From contig NZ_JAINUL010000001.1 in NCBI RefSeq assembly GCF_020639365.1, positions 5,671,617 to 5,735,616 on the forward strand: 64,000 nt of DNA, written 5' to 3'. This document shows positions 34,920-42,437 of this stretch, piece after piece. A program made the position numbers and the translations under genes. The stretch's first letter is position 1. Each line of letters starts with the position of its first letter. The DNA comes from Streptomyces flavotricini. GTDB lineage: Bacteria > Actinomycetota > Actinomycetes > Streptomycetales > Streptomycetaceae. The notes under the pieces were generated by a model, which saw nothing but the letters and a program-made list of their open reading frames with translations, made no database searches and had not been told where the DNA came from.

Positions 34920-34936
34920 ATACCCCTAGGGGGTAT
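34920..34936. promoter_or_regulatory. CsoR-type copper operator ATACCCCTAGGGGGTAT
   Basis: Near-perfect palindrome with the C4/G5 tracts and AT flanks typical of CsoR sites, about 90 bases upstream of the copZ start. Cu(I) binding to CsoR would release the site. Confidence 0.8.
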
Positions 34937-34990
34937 CAACGCGAGTGTCGGGAGCGGTGTCCGGGGTGGTGTCCGGATCGGCGGCCCGGG

Positions 34991-35722
34991 TCAGTGGAGG
35001 TGGGGAGCGGCGAGCATCGGCTCCAGGTAGCGCAGCAGTACGGTCTTCAGCTCGGCGACGTACGCGGCGCGCTCGGCGCCCTCGCTCGCCAGGATCAGGT
35101 CGAGGGCCGCCTTGAAGATGCCCAGGATCATGCCGGAGACGCGGGTGAGCTCCTCGGGTGAGCCGTCCGGGCAGAAGGTGCGCAGGATGCCCTGGACCCG
35201 CTCCAGCAGGCCGGAGTGGAGCTCCTCGCGCTCCTGGGTGATGCCGGGGATGCCGGAGCCGTGCATGAGGGCCCAGAAGGCCGGGTTCTCGCAGTTGAAG
35301 GCGATGACCGGGTCCAGGACGGCGTCGAGCAGCTCGGGCAGGGGCTTGTCCAGGTTCTCGGGGAGGAAGGCCTGGCCGTGCATGTCGCGGGCGCGCCGGA
35401 GCAGCTCGTCGCCCAGGTGGACGGCGATGGCCTCCTTGTTCGGGAAGAACTGGTAGAGCGTGCCCGGCGAGACCTCGGCCTCGCGGGCGATGGCGTTGGT
35501 GCTGGCCGCGGCGTAGCCGGTGCGGCAGAACACGCTGGCGGCGGCGTCCAGGAGCTGGGCGATCCGGCGCTCGCCGCGGGCCTGTCGCCGCGGGGCGGCC
35601 ACCTTCTTGGTGGCGCTCCCGGTCGCCTTTCCGGACGCCTTCCCCGCGGCCTTTCCGGCCGCCGTGCTCCGGGGGGCCTTCGGGGCTTTCGCGGCGTTTT
35701 CGGCCTGGGGCCTCTCGGGCAT
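34991..35722 (-). CDS. TetR-family regulator with a Lys/Ala-rich N-terminal tail
   Basis: 243 aa. The TetR helix-turn-helix is at about residues 50-100 (IAQLLDAAASVFCRTGYAAA, STNAIAREAEVSPGTLYQFF, PNKEAIA), followed by a helical ligand domain. Unusually, residues 8-48 form a disordered tail of Ala/Lys/Pro repeats (AKAPKAPRSTAAGKAAGKAS), reminiscent of histone H1 tails, which could add non-specific DNA affinity. ATG 35722 is in frame with the tail; ATG codons inside the helix-turn-helix are too late. It diverges from an MMPL transporter, and two 22-bp inverted repeats lie between, so it probably represses both. Confidence 0.87.
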   Translation of the reverse strand: MPERPQAENAAKAPKAPRSTAAGKAAGKASGKATGSATKKVAAPRRQARGERRIAQLLDAAASVFCRTGYAAASTNAIAREAEVSPGTLYQFFPNKEAIAVHLGDELLRRARDMHGQAFLPENLDKPLPELLDAVLDPVIAFNCENPAFWALMHGSGIPGITQEREELHSGLLERVQGILRTFCPDGSPEELTRVSGMILGIFKAALDLILASEGAERAAYVAELKTVLLRYLEPMLAAPHLH

Positions 35723-35755
35723 GTCCCGTCCTTCGCTTCCCGTGGGTGATTGACA

Positions 35756-35777
35756 AATGCGAGAGGGCGCTCGCATT
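35756..35777. promoter_or_regulatory. TetR operator 1, AATGCGAG-N6-CTCGCATT
   Basis: Perfect 8-bp inverted repeat with 6-base spacer between the TetR and MMPL genes. Confidence 0.75.
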
Positions 35778-35784
35778 CTTGGAA

Positions 35785-35806
35785 AACGCGAGCGAGTGCT
35801 CGTGTT
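35785..35806. promoter_or_regulatory. TetR operator 2, AACGCGAG-N6-CTCGTGTT
   Basis: Second copy with the same spacing and one arm mismatch, centred 29 bp from operator 1. The consensus AAYGCGAG-N6-CTCGYRTT is therefore supported by two copies in one promoter. Confidence 0.72.
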
Positions 35807-35853
35807 TGCCAGTCTAAGTTGTCTGGCAATCACGGTGAAGGGGACACCGAGTC

Positions 35854-38142
35854 ATGTCCGAAGTCAAAAAACCGCCGTCGTCTGGGGAGAGCGGACGGTG
35901 GACCCGGATCGTCACGGCCCGGCCGCGGCTCTCGCTGCTGCTCGCCCTCGTGGTCACGGCCCTGGCCGTCCTCGCGGGCGGCGGCGTCGCCGACCGGATG
36001 GGCAGCGGCGGCTGGGAGGACCCGGACGCCCGGTCCACCTACGCCGCCAAGGTCCTGGAGCGCGAGTTCCCGGGCTCCCAGCCCAACCTCCTCCTGTTGG
36101 TGGACGCCGCCGGACCGGGGACGGCCGGGGTGGACGATCCGGCGGTCGCGGCCGAGGCCGAGCGGCTGACCGCGCGACTCGCCTCCGAGCAGGGGGTGGC
36201 CGGGGTCGGCTCCTACTGGCGCACGCACCTGCCCGCGCTGCGCTCCGAGGACGGCCGGCAGGCACTCATCGCCGCCCGGGTGCTCGGGGACGAGAAGGCC
36301 CGCGCCGCCGTGCTGGAGCGGATCGCCCCGCGCTACCGGGGCGGGCACGGGCCGGTGAGCGTCTCCCTCGGGGGGCCGGTCGCCGTCCAGCGCGAGGTGA
36401 CCACCACCATCCAGGAAGACCTGCTGCGGGCCGAGGTGATCGCCCTGCCGGTGACCCTCGTCCTGCTCGTCATCGTCTTCGGCAGCGCCGTGGCCGCGCT
36501 GCTGCCGCTGGGTGTGGGCATCGTCGCCATCCTCGGCACCAATGCCGTGCTGCGCGGTCTCACCGAGTTCACCGACGTCTCCGTCTTCGCCCAGAACCTG
36601 ACGACCGCGCTCGGCCTCGGACTCGCCATCGACTACGCCCTGTTCATCGTGCGGAGGTTCCGCGAGGAGCTCGCCGCCGGCCGGGATCCGGTGGCGGCCG
36701 TGGGCGCCACCTTGCGCACCGCCGGGCGGACGGTGCTGTTCTCGGCGCTGACCGTGGCCGTCTCGCTCTCGGCGATGCTGTTCTTCCCGATGTACTTCCT
36801 GCGCTCCTTCGCCTACGCCGGGGTCGCGGTGGTCCTGCTCGCGGCGGGTGCCGCCCTCGTCCTGCTGCCGGCGGCGCTGGTGCTCCTCGGTGAGCGGGTC
36901 AACTCCCTCGATCTGCGGCGGCTGTGGCGGCTGCGGCGCGGCCGGTCCGGGGCGGGCGCCGGCGAGCCGGACGCGGTCACCGGGAGCGGGACGGGGCGGG
37001 GCTGGGCGCGGACGACCGCGCTGGTGATGCGCCGGGCCCCGGTGTTCGCCATCGCCACCACGGCCGGACTGCTGCTCCTCGGGCTCCCCTTCCTCGGGGT
37101 GAAGTTCGGCACCGTGGACGACCGGCAGCTGCCGGAGACGGCCACCTCCCACCTGGTCCAGCAGCAGATCCGCGACGGCTTCCCGGGCAGCCCCGGGGCC
37201 GGGCTGACCGTGCTGGCCGAGGGTGCGGCCGGTCCCGCCGACCTCGCCGCCTACCGGGAGCGGCTCGCTTCGCTGCCCGGGGTACGGGTGGAGGGGCCGG
37301 TCGGCTCCCCGGACCGGCCGGGTTACGCCTACTTCTCGGTGGTCACCGGCGGCGAGCCGGTGGGGCAGCAGGCCCAGGACCTGGTCGGCGTGGTGCGGAA
37401 GGTGGACGCCCCCTTCGACACCGCGGTGACCGGCCAGGCCGCGGTCCTCGTCGACGCCCAGAAGGCGATAGCGGAGAAACTGCCGGCCGCGCTGGCCTTG
37501 GTGGTCCTCGCCACGCTGCTGCTGGTGTTCCTGCTCACCGGGAGCGTGCTGATACCCGTCCAGGCGGTCCTGCTCAACGCACTGAGCCTGACGGCGATGT
37601 TCGGGGCGGTGGTGTGGGTCTTCCAGGACGGGCACCTCTCCGGGTTGCTCTCCTTCACCTCCACCGGGGACATCGAGACCACCCTGCCCGTGCTGATGTT
37701 CTGCATCGCCTTCGGACTCTCCATGGACTACGGGGTGTTCCTCATATCCCGCATCAAGGAGGAGTACGAGCGCACCGGGGACCACGAGGGGGCGGTGCGG
37801 ACCGGGCTGGTCCGCACGGGTGGGCTGATCACCGCGGCGGCCGTGATCCTGGCGGTGGTGATGGTGGCCATCGGCAGCTCCCGGGTGACCAACACCAAGA
37901 TGCTGGGGCTCGGGATCGCGCTGGCCGTGCTGATGGACGCCCTGGTCGTACGGAGCCTGCTGGTACCGGCGGTGATGAAGCTGACGGGGAGAGCCACCTG
38001 GTGGGCGCCGGGCCCGCTGCGGCGGCTGCACGAGCGGTTCGGGCTCAGCGAGGGGGAGTCCGCGCCGGCGGCGCCGCAGGCGGCGGGGGAGGTGAGGGGG
38101 GAGACCCCCGAGCCGGACCGCATACCGGCGGGCAGCCGCTAG
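35854..38142 (+). CDS. MMPL/RND-family transporter
   Basis: 762 aa with the two-repeat RND plan: TM1 (LSLLLALVVTALAVLAGG), a large exported loop (about residues 45-185), then five further helices including LGLGLAIDYALFIVRRFREE, whose Asp-Tyr pair corresponds to the proton-relay site. The second half repeats this with FGLSMDYGVFLISRIKEEYE. Members export lipids, glycolipids or drugs. ATG 35854 is preceded by GAAGGGGA. It diverges from a TetR gene with two operators and is therefore likely an inducible exporter. The Arg/Pro/Ala-rich C-terminus is cytoplasmic. Confidence 0.9.
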   Translation: MSEVKKPPSSGESGRWTRIVTARPRLSLLLALVVTALAVLAGGGVADRMGSGGWEDPDARSTYAAKVLEREFPGSQPNLLLLVDAAGPGTAGVDDPAVAAEAERLTARLASEQGVAGVGSYWRTHLPALRSEDGRQALIAARVLGDEKARAAVLERIAPRYRGGHGPVSVSLGGPVAVQREVTTTIQEDLLRAEVIALPVTLVLLVIVFGSAVAALLPLGVGIVAILGTNAVLRGLTEFTDVSVFAQNLTTALGLGLAIDYALFIVRRFREELAAGRDPVAAVGATLRTAGRTVLFSALTVAVSLSAMLFFPMYFLRSFAYAGVAVVLLAAGAALVLLPAALVLLGERVNSLDLRRLWRLRRGRSGAGAGEPDAVTGSGTGRGWARTTALVMRRAPVFAIATTAGLLLLGLPFLGVKFGTVDDRQLPETATSHLVQQQIRDGFPGSPGAGLTVLAEGAAGPADLAAYRERLASLPGVRVEGPVGSPDRPGYAYFSVVTGGEPVGQQAQDLVGVVRKVDAPFDTAVTGQAAVLVDAQKAIAEKLPAALALVVLATLLLVFLLTGSVLIPVQAVLLNALSLTAMFGAVVWVFQDGHLSGLLSFTSTGDIETTLPVLMFCIAFGLSMDYGVFLISRIKEEYERTGDHEGAVRTGLVRTGGLITAAAVILAVVMVAIGSSRVTNTKMLGLGIALAVLMDALVVRSLLVPAVMKLTGRATWWAPGPLRRLHERFGLSEGESAPAAPQAAGEVRGETPEPDRIPAGSR

Positions 38143-38168
38143 GCCGGCGGCGGCCGCTTACGCGGCCC

Positions 38169-38199
38169 GGCCCCGGCGGGCGCGTACGGCGCCGGGGCC
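38169..38199. terminator. Hairpin between convergent MMPL and HTH genes
   Basis: A 10-bp stem GGCCCCGGCG with CGCCGGGGCC and an 11-base loop, between two converging genes. Confidence 0.65.
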
Positions 38200-38209
38200 A
38201 CCGCCCGGG

Positions 38210-38410
38210 TCAGTCCTCGCGGCGGCCCCGGTTGCCGGGGCGGCGGGCCACCCAGGTGCGGATCGTGTCGGCGTACCAGTAGGGCTTGCCGCCTTCCACG
38301 TGGTCGGGGGCGGGGAGCAGCCCGTGCTTGCGGTACGAGCGCACCGTGTCCGGCTGGACCCGGATATGGGCGGCGATTTCCTTGTACGACCACAGCTGTC
38401 GGTCGCTCAT
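38210..38410 (-). CDS. Small helix-turn-helix protein, MerR/excisionase-like
   Basis: 66 aa, essentially one winged helix (LWSYKEIAAHIRVQPDTVRS, YRKHGLLPAPDHVEGGKPYW, YADTIRTWVARRPG). The Tyr/Trp-rich wing is typical of the HTH_17/BldC-like class that binds direct repeats. ATG 38410 has AAGGAGG 8 bases upstream. No partner gene is adjacent apart from the end of iolG, 229 bases upstream, so its target is unknown. Direct repeats TGTGACAC lie about 170 bases upstream and may be its own sites. Confidence 0.78.
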   Translation of the reverse strand: MSDRQLWSYKEIAAHIRVQPDTVRSYRKHGLLPAPDHVEGGKPYWYADTIRTWVARRPGNRGRRED

Positions 38411-38578
38411 CCACGACACCTCCTTGTCCACGGGGCGGGGCCGGCCGGGAGGCCGTCGGGGGAGCCGACGCGTGGACAGTGACGATCAATCGGGTTGTGC
38501 CCGGAGAACGACAGAGGGTGAAGGTGGGAGGGGGCTTGTCGACGGGCTGTGACGGAATGCCCGCGTAATGGGGATATG

Positions 38579-38606
38579 TGTGACACGAGAGCGACGGTTG
38601 TGACAC
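38579..38606. repeat. Direct repeats TGTGACAC spaced 20 bp
   Basis: Two exact 8-bp copies (38579-38586 and 38599-38606) two helical turns apart, in the gap between iolG and the small HTH gene. They form a candidate binding pair for a MerR/BldC-type protein. Confidence 0.4.
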
Positions 38607-38639
38607 TTGCGGCACAACGGGGAGGAGCCGGGGGGAGGT

Positions 38640-39650
38640 TCAGAGGTAGAGGGCGGGTCGCTCCACCAGCTCCACCGGGGTCCGTACTCCGCTGTGCGCG
38701 GCGGTCAGCCCCGCCGCGGAGACGGCGGCCGCCGCGTAGCCGTCCCAGGCGTCGGGCCCATCCACCCGGCCCTGCGCGGCCGCGGCCACCCAGCGCCGCA
38801 GCTGACGGTCGTACGCGTCGGCGAAGCGCACGGTGAAGTCCTGCGCGATCTCGCCGGAGCTGAGGCCCGCGGACCGGACGACCATCGACTGCCCCTCTCC
38901 GATCTGGGCGCTGCCGGACTCGCCGACCGCCTCGCACCGGACCTCGTAGCCGAAGCCGCAGTTGACGAAGATCTCCACATCGACGATGGCCCCGCCCGCG
39001 GTCTCCAGCAGGACCAGCCGGGGATCGCGCAGCCCCTCGGGGGCCGCCGAGCTGGGCGTCGGCGAGAGTACGGACACCGCCGTGATCTCCTGCCCGAGCA
39101 GCCAGCGCGCCGCGTCGACCTCGTGCACGACGGAGTCGGTGATCAGCATCTCGCTGGTGAAGAAGGAGGGCGAGGAGGCATTGCGGTGCCGGCAGTGCAG
39201 GAAGAGCGGCCGGCCGATCCCGCCCGCGTCCAGCAACTCCTTCAGCCGCTCGTACTCGGCGTCGAACCGCCGCATGAACCCCACCTGCACCAGGCGCCGG
39301 CCCAGCCGCTGCTCCGCCTCCATCACCCGCAGCGCCCCCGCCGGATCCGGGGTCAGCGGCTTCTCGCACAGCACCGGCAACTCCCGCTCCAGGGCGTGCA
39401 GGATCGCTTCCTCGTGGGCGGGCCCGGGGGAGGCGATCAGTACGGCCTGCACTCCGGGTGCCGAGATCGCCTCCGCCGGATCCGTGTGCGCGCTCGCGCC
39501 GTCCAGACCCGCCGCGACCGCCTTCACCCGGTCCCCGTCCGGATCGGCCACGGCCACCACCCGGGCCCCGCCCACCGTCCGCCCGATCCGGCGGACATGG
39601 TCGGCGCCCATCTTCCCCGTCCCGATGACGGCGATGCCCAGCGTGCTCAT
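38640..39650 (-). CDS. iolG: Gfo/Idh/MocA oxidoreductase, probable inositol 2-dehydrogenase
   Basis: 336 aa. The Rossmann fold starts LGIAVIGTGKMGADHVRRI (residues 4-22), CEKPLT (near 96) is the conserved Lys-containing motif, and the C-terminal domain carries DSVVHEVDAARWLLG with the catalytic His. It should oxidise myo-inositol to scyllo-inosose with NAD. ATG 39650 begins 20 bases after iolE's stop, so it is the second gene of a short leftward operon. The gene lies opposite iolCBD, supporting the inositol assignment; scyllo-inositol or other substrates remain possible. Confidence 0.85.
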   Translation of the reverse strand: MSTLGIAVIGTGKMGADHVRRIGRTVGGARVVAVADPDGDRVKAVAAGLDGASAHTDPAEAISAPGVQAVLIASPGPAHEEAILHALERELPVLCEKPLTPDPAGALRVMEAEQRLGRRLVQVGFMRRFDAEYERLKELLDAGGIGRPLFLHCRHRNASSPSFFTSEMLITDSVVHEVDAARWLLGQEITAVSVLSPTPSSAAPEGLRDPRLVLLETAGGAIVDVEIFVNCGFGYEVRCEAVGESGSAQIGEGQSMVVRSAGLSSGEIAQDFTVRFADAYDRQLRRWVAAAAQGRVDGPDAWDGYAAAAVSAAGLTAAHSGVRTPVELVERPALYL

Positions 39651-39670
39651 GTCGTGTTCCCTCCGGGGAG

Positions 39671-40585
39671 TCAGCGGGCGCCGCAGGAGCGCAGGTAGGC
39701 GCGGGTGCGGCGGGCGATCGGCAGCGGCCGGTCGGGCGGGCACGGGTACATGTCCTGCTCCACGATGGCGAAGAGGTCCACACCGAGCCGCTGGGCGGCC
39801 GCCAGGACGGGCTCCAGCGCGGGCACCCCGGCCGGAGGCTCGCACATCACCCCGCGGGCCACGGCCGGCCCGAAGGGCAGCTGCTCCGCGCGGACTTCGG
39901 CGAGGATCCGCGGGTCGACCTGCTTGAGGTGGAGGTAGCCGATCCGCTCGGCGAAGGTCTCGATGGCCTCGACGCTGTCGCCGCCGCAGTAGGCGTAGTG
40001 CCCGGTGTCCAGGCACAGGGAGACCAGGTCCGGGTCGGTGGCGTCCAGGAAGCGGGCCACGTTCTCAGGGGTGTCGATGTGGGTGTCGGCGTGCGGGTGG
40101 ACGACGATCCGCAGCCCGTACCGGTCCTGCACCTCCCGGCCCAGGCGTTCGGTCTGCGTGGTCAGTTCACGCCACTGCGCCGGGGTGAGGGCGGGGTCCT
40201 CCAGCATCTTGCCGGTCTTGTCGTCGCGCCAGAAGGACGGGATGACGACGAGGTGGCCGGCGCCCATGGCCTGTGTGAGCGCCGCGATCCGCGACACGTG
40301 CTCCCAGGTCTGCGCCCAGACGGCGGGGCCGTGATGGAGTCCGGTGAAGACGGTGCCGGCGCTGACGCGCAGACCCCGTTCGGCGGTCTCCTCGGTGAGG
40401 CGGGCGGGGTCGGTGGGGAGGTAGCCGTACGGGCCGAGCTCGATCCACTCGTACCCGGAACCGGAGACCTCGTCGAGGAACCGCTCCCACGGGGTCTGCA
40501 GCGGATCGTCGGGGAACCAGACACCCCAGGAGTCCGGAGCCGAACCGATGCGGATACGGGTCAACGCGGGTGGGGAGGACGTCAT
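39671..40585 (-). CDS. iolE: Sugar phosphate isomerase/epimerase, probable inosose dehydratase (IolE-like)
   Basis: 304 aa TIM-barrel of the AP-endonuclease-2/xylose-isomerase superfamily. Features: IGSAPDSWGVWFPDDPLQTP at the N-terminus, SGYEWIELGPYGYLP, VVHPHADTHIDTPENVARFL and LCLDTGHYAYCGGD, giving the His/Glu/Asp metal site of inosose dehydratase. IolE dehydrates 2-keto-myo-inositol to a diketone; IolH-type isomerases are close relatives, so the exact step is inferred from position. ATG 40585 lies 7 bases after TAAGGT (minus strand), consistent with a leaderless start; a GTG at 40594 is the alternative. Confidence 0.82.
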   Translation of the reverse strand: MTSSPPALTRIRIGSAPDSWGVWFPDDPLQTPWERFLDEVSGSGYEWIELGPYGYLPTDPARLTEETAERGLRVSAGTVFTGLHHGPAVWAQTWEHVSRIAALTQAMGAGHLVVIPSFWRDDKTGKMLEDPALTPAQWRELTTQTERLGREVQDRYGLRIVVHPHADTHIDTPENVARFLDATDPDLVSLCLDTGHYAYCGGDSVEAIETFAERIGYLHLKQVDPRILAEVRAEQLPFGPAVARGVMCEPPAGVPALEPVLAAAQRLGVDLFAIVEQDMYPCPPDRPLPIARRTRAYLRSCGAR

Positions 40586-40592
40586 GACGGCC

Positions 40593-40602
40593 ACCTTAGG
40601 GT
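40593..40602. promoter_or_regulatory. Overlapping divergent -10 elements of the iol cluster
   Basis: TAAGGT (minus strand, 40598-40593) and TAGGGT (plus strand, 40597-40602) overlap by two bases in a 41-base gap between iolE and iolC. Both -35 regions would fall inside coding sequence or the ribosome site. Only one direction could be transcribed at a time if both are real. Confidence 0.35.
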
Positions 40603-40626
40603 GCGAGACGAGTGGGAGGACTGCCT

Positions 40627-41577
40627 GTGACGACCGCGGACGATGTCGCGTTCGACGTGATCACCATGGGGCGGATCGGGGTGGATCTCTACCCGCTGAG
40701 AACGGGTGTACCGCTGGCGGAAGCGGACACCTTCGGGAAGTTCCTGGGCGGCTCGCCCACGAACGTCGCCGTCGCGGCGGCCCGGCTGGGCCGGCGGGTG
40801 GCGGTGATCACCCGGACCGGAGCGGACCCCTTCGGCGCCTATCTCCGGGCTGAGCTGCGCGGATTCGGGGTGGACGACCGGTGGGCGGGGGAGGTGGCGC
40901 GGTACCCGACCCCGCTGACGTTCTGCGAGATCTTCCCGCCGGACGACTTTCCGCTGTACTTCTACCGGTTGCCGAAGGCCCCTGACCTGGAGATCGAGCC
41001 GGGGGAGCTGGACCTGGCGGCGGTACGGGCCGCGCGGGTGTTCTGGATGACGGGGACGGGCCTGAGCGCCGAGCCGAGCCGGTCCGCGACCCTCGCCGCG
41101 CTGGAGGCGCGCTCGAAGTCAGGGATCACGGTGTTCGACCTCGACTGGAGGCCGATGCTGTGGGGAGGCGAACCGGACAAGCCCTACGCGCAGGCGCTGG
41201 CCCTCGCCACCGTGGCGGTCGGCAACGCGCAGGAGTGCGCGATCGCGACCGGCGAGTCCGAACCCCGGGCCGCGGCGCGGGCACTGCTGGCGGCCGGGGT
41301 GGAGCTGGCGGTGGTGAAGCGAGGGCCGGAGGGGGTGCTGGCGATGCGGCGGGACGGGACGGTGGTGGAGGCGACGGCGGTGCCGGTGGAGGTGGTGAAC
41401 GGGCTGGGGGCCGGGGACGCGTTCGGGGGCGCGCTGTGCCACGGGCTGCTGGCGGGATGGGATCTGGAACGGGTGCTCCGCTTCGCCAACGCGGCGGGGG
41501 CGATCGTGGCTTCGCGACTGGCGTGCTCGGCGGCGATGCCGTACGCCGATGAGGTGGAGGAGGTGTTGGGTTCGTGA
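40627..41577 (+). CDS. iolC: 5-dehydro-2-deoxygluconokinase
   Basis: 316 aa PfkB-family kinase that phosphorylates 5-dehydro-2-deoxy-D-gluconate. Family motifs: GRIGVDLYPLRTGVPLAEAD, FLGGSPTNVAVAAARLG (signature 1), AVVKRGPEGVLAMRR and VEVVNGLGAGDAFGGALCHG (signature 2 with the catalytic Asp). GTG 40627 has GGGAGGA 7 bases upstream; a GTG at 40612 is rejected. The last four bases form a GTGA overlap with iolB. It is the first gene of the rightward iolC-iolB-iolD-mmsA run. Confidence 0.93.
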   Translation: MTTADDVAFDVITMGRIGVDLYPLRTGVPLAEADTFGKFLGGSPTNVAVAAARLGRRVAVITRTGADPFGAYLRAELRGFGVDDRWAGEVARYPTPLTFCEIFPPDDFPLYFYRLPKAPDLEIEPGELDLAAVRAARVFWMTGTGLSAEPSRSATLAALEARSKSGITVFDLDWRPMLWGGEPDKPYAQALALATVAVGNAQECAIATGESEPRAAARALLAAGVELAVVKRGPEGVLAMRRDGTVVEATAVPVEVVNGLGAGDAFGGALCHGLLAGWDLERVLRFANAAGAIVASRLACSAAMPYADEVEEVLGS

Positions 41578-42437
41578 CGCCGATCGCCTCGCATGAGATG
41601 GGGTTCGCGGCGCTGCGGGTGCTGGAGCTCGCGCCCGGGGAGGTGTTCCGGCACGCGTGCGGGGACCGGGAGTGGATCGTCCTCCCGCTGGCGGGAGGCT
41701 GCACGATCCGCTGCGGGGAGGCAACGGGATCCGCCGGGGCCGGGCCGCGGGTGTTCGAACTCCGCGGCCGGGAGAGCGTGTTCTGCGGCGTGAGCGACTT
41801 CGCGTATCTGCCCCGGGACGGGCAGGCGGAGATCGGGTCCGCAGCCGGAGGGCGGTTCGCGCTCGCCGGGGCGCGGTGCGAGAACGTGCTGCCCGCCCGG
41901 TACGGGGCCGCCGGGGGCGTCCCCGTCGAGATCCGCGGCGCCGGACACTGCACGCGGCAGGTCAACAACTTCGCCGCCGCCGACGTCTTCGACTGCGACC
42001 GGCTCATCGCCGTCGAGGTGCTGACCCCCGGCGGGAACTGGTCCTCGTACCCGCCGCACAAGCACGACGAGTTCGACCCCGGCCACGAGTCCCGTCTCGA
42101 AGAGGTCTACTACTTCGAGATCGCCCCCCACGGCGACACGCCCGGCGTCGGCTACCAGCGTGTCACGCCGTCCCCCGCCGGGAAGACCGACATCCTCACC
42201 GAGGTGAGGACCGGGGACGCGGTGCTCATCCCGGACGGCTGGCACGGGCCGTCCATCGCCGCCCCCGGGCACGACATGTACTACCTCAACGTCATGGCCG
42301 GACCCCCGGGCCAGCCCCGCGAGTGGCTGATCCGGGACCACCCCGACCACGCCTGGATCAGGGACACCTGGAGCGGCCAGGACGCCGACCCCCGGCTGCC
42401 CTTCCACCGACACCGAGCGGAGGACGAGACTCCATGA
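41574..42437 (+). CDS. iolB: 5-deoxy-glucuronate isomerase
   Basis: 287 aa cupin-fold isomerase. Landmarks: PGEVFRHACGDREWIVLPLA, FCGVSDFAYLPRD, EVLTPGGNWSSYPPHKHDEF with the metal-binding His/Glu cluster, LEEVYYFEI and GDAVLIPDGWHGPS. It converts 5-deoxy-D-glucuronate to 5-dehydro-2-deoxy-gluconate, feeding IolC. Its GTG start overlaps the iolC stop and its stop overlaps the iolD ATG by four bases each, so the three are translationally coupled. Confidence 0.94.
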   Translation: MTPIASHEMGFAALRVLELAPGEVFRHACGDREWIVLPLAGGCTIRCGEATGSAGAGPRVFELRGRESVFCGVSDFAYLPRDGQAEIGSAAGGRFALAGARCENVLPARYGAAGGVPVEIRGAGHCTRQVNNFAAADVFDCDRLIAVEVLTPGGNWSSYPPHKHDEFDPGHESRLEEVYYFEIAPHGDTPGVGYQRVTPSPAGKTDILTEVRTGDAVLIPDGWHGPSIAAPGHDMYYLNVMAGPPGQPREWLIRDHPDHAWIRDTWSGQDADPRLPFHRHRAEDETP

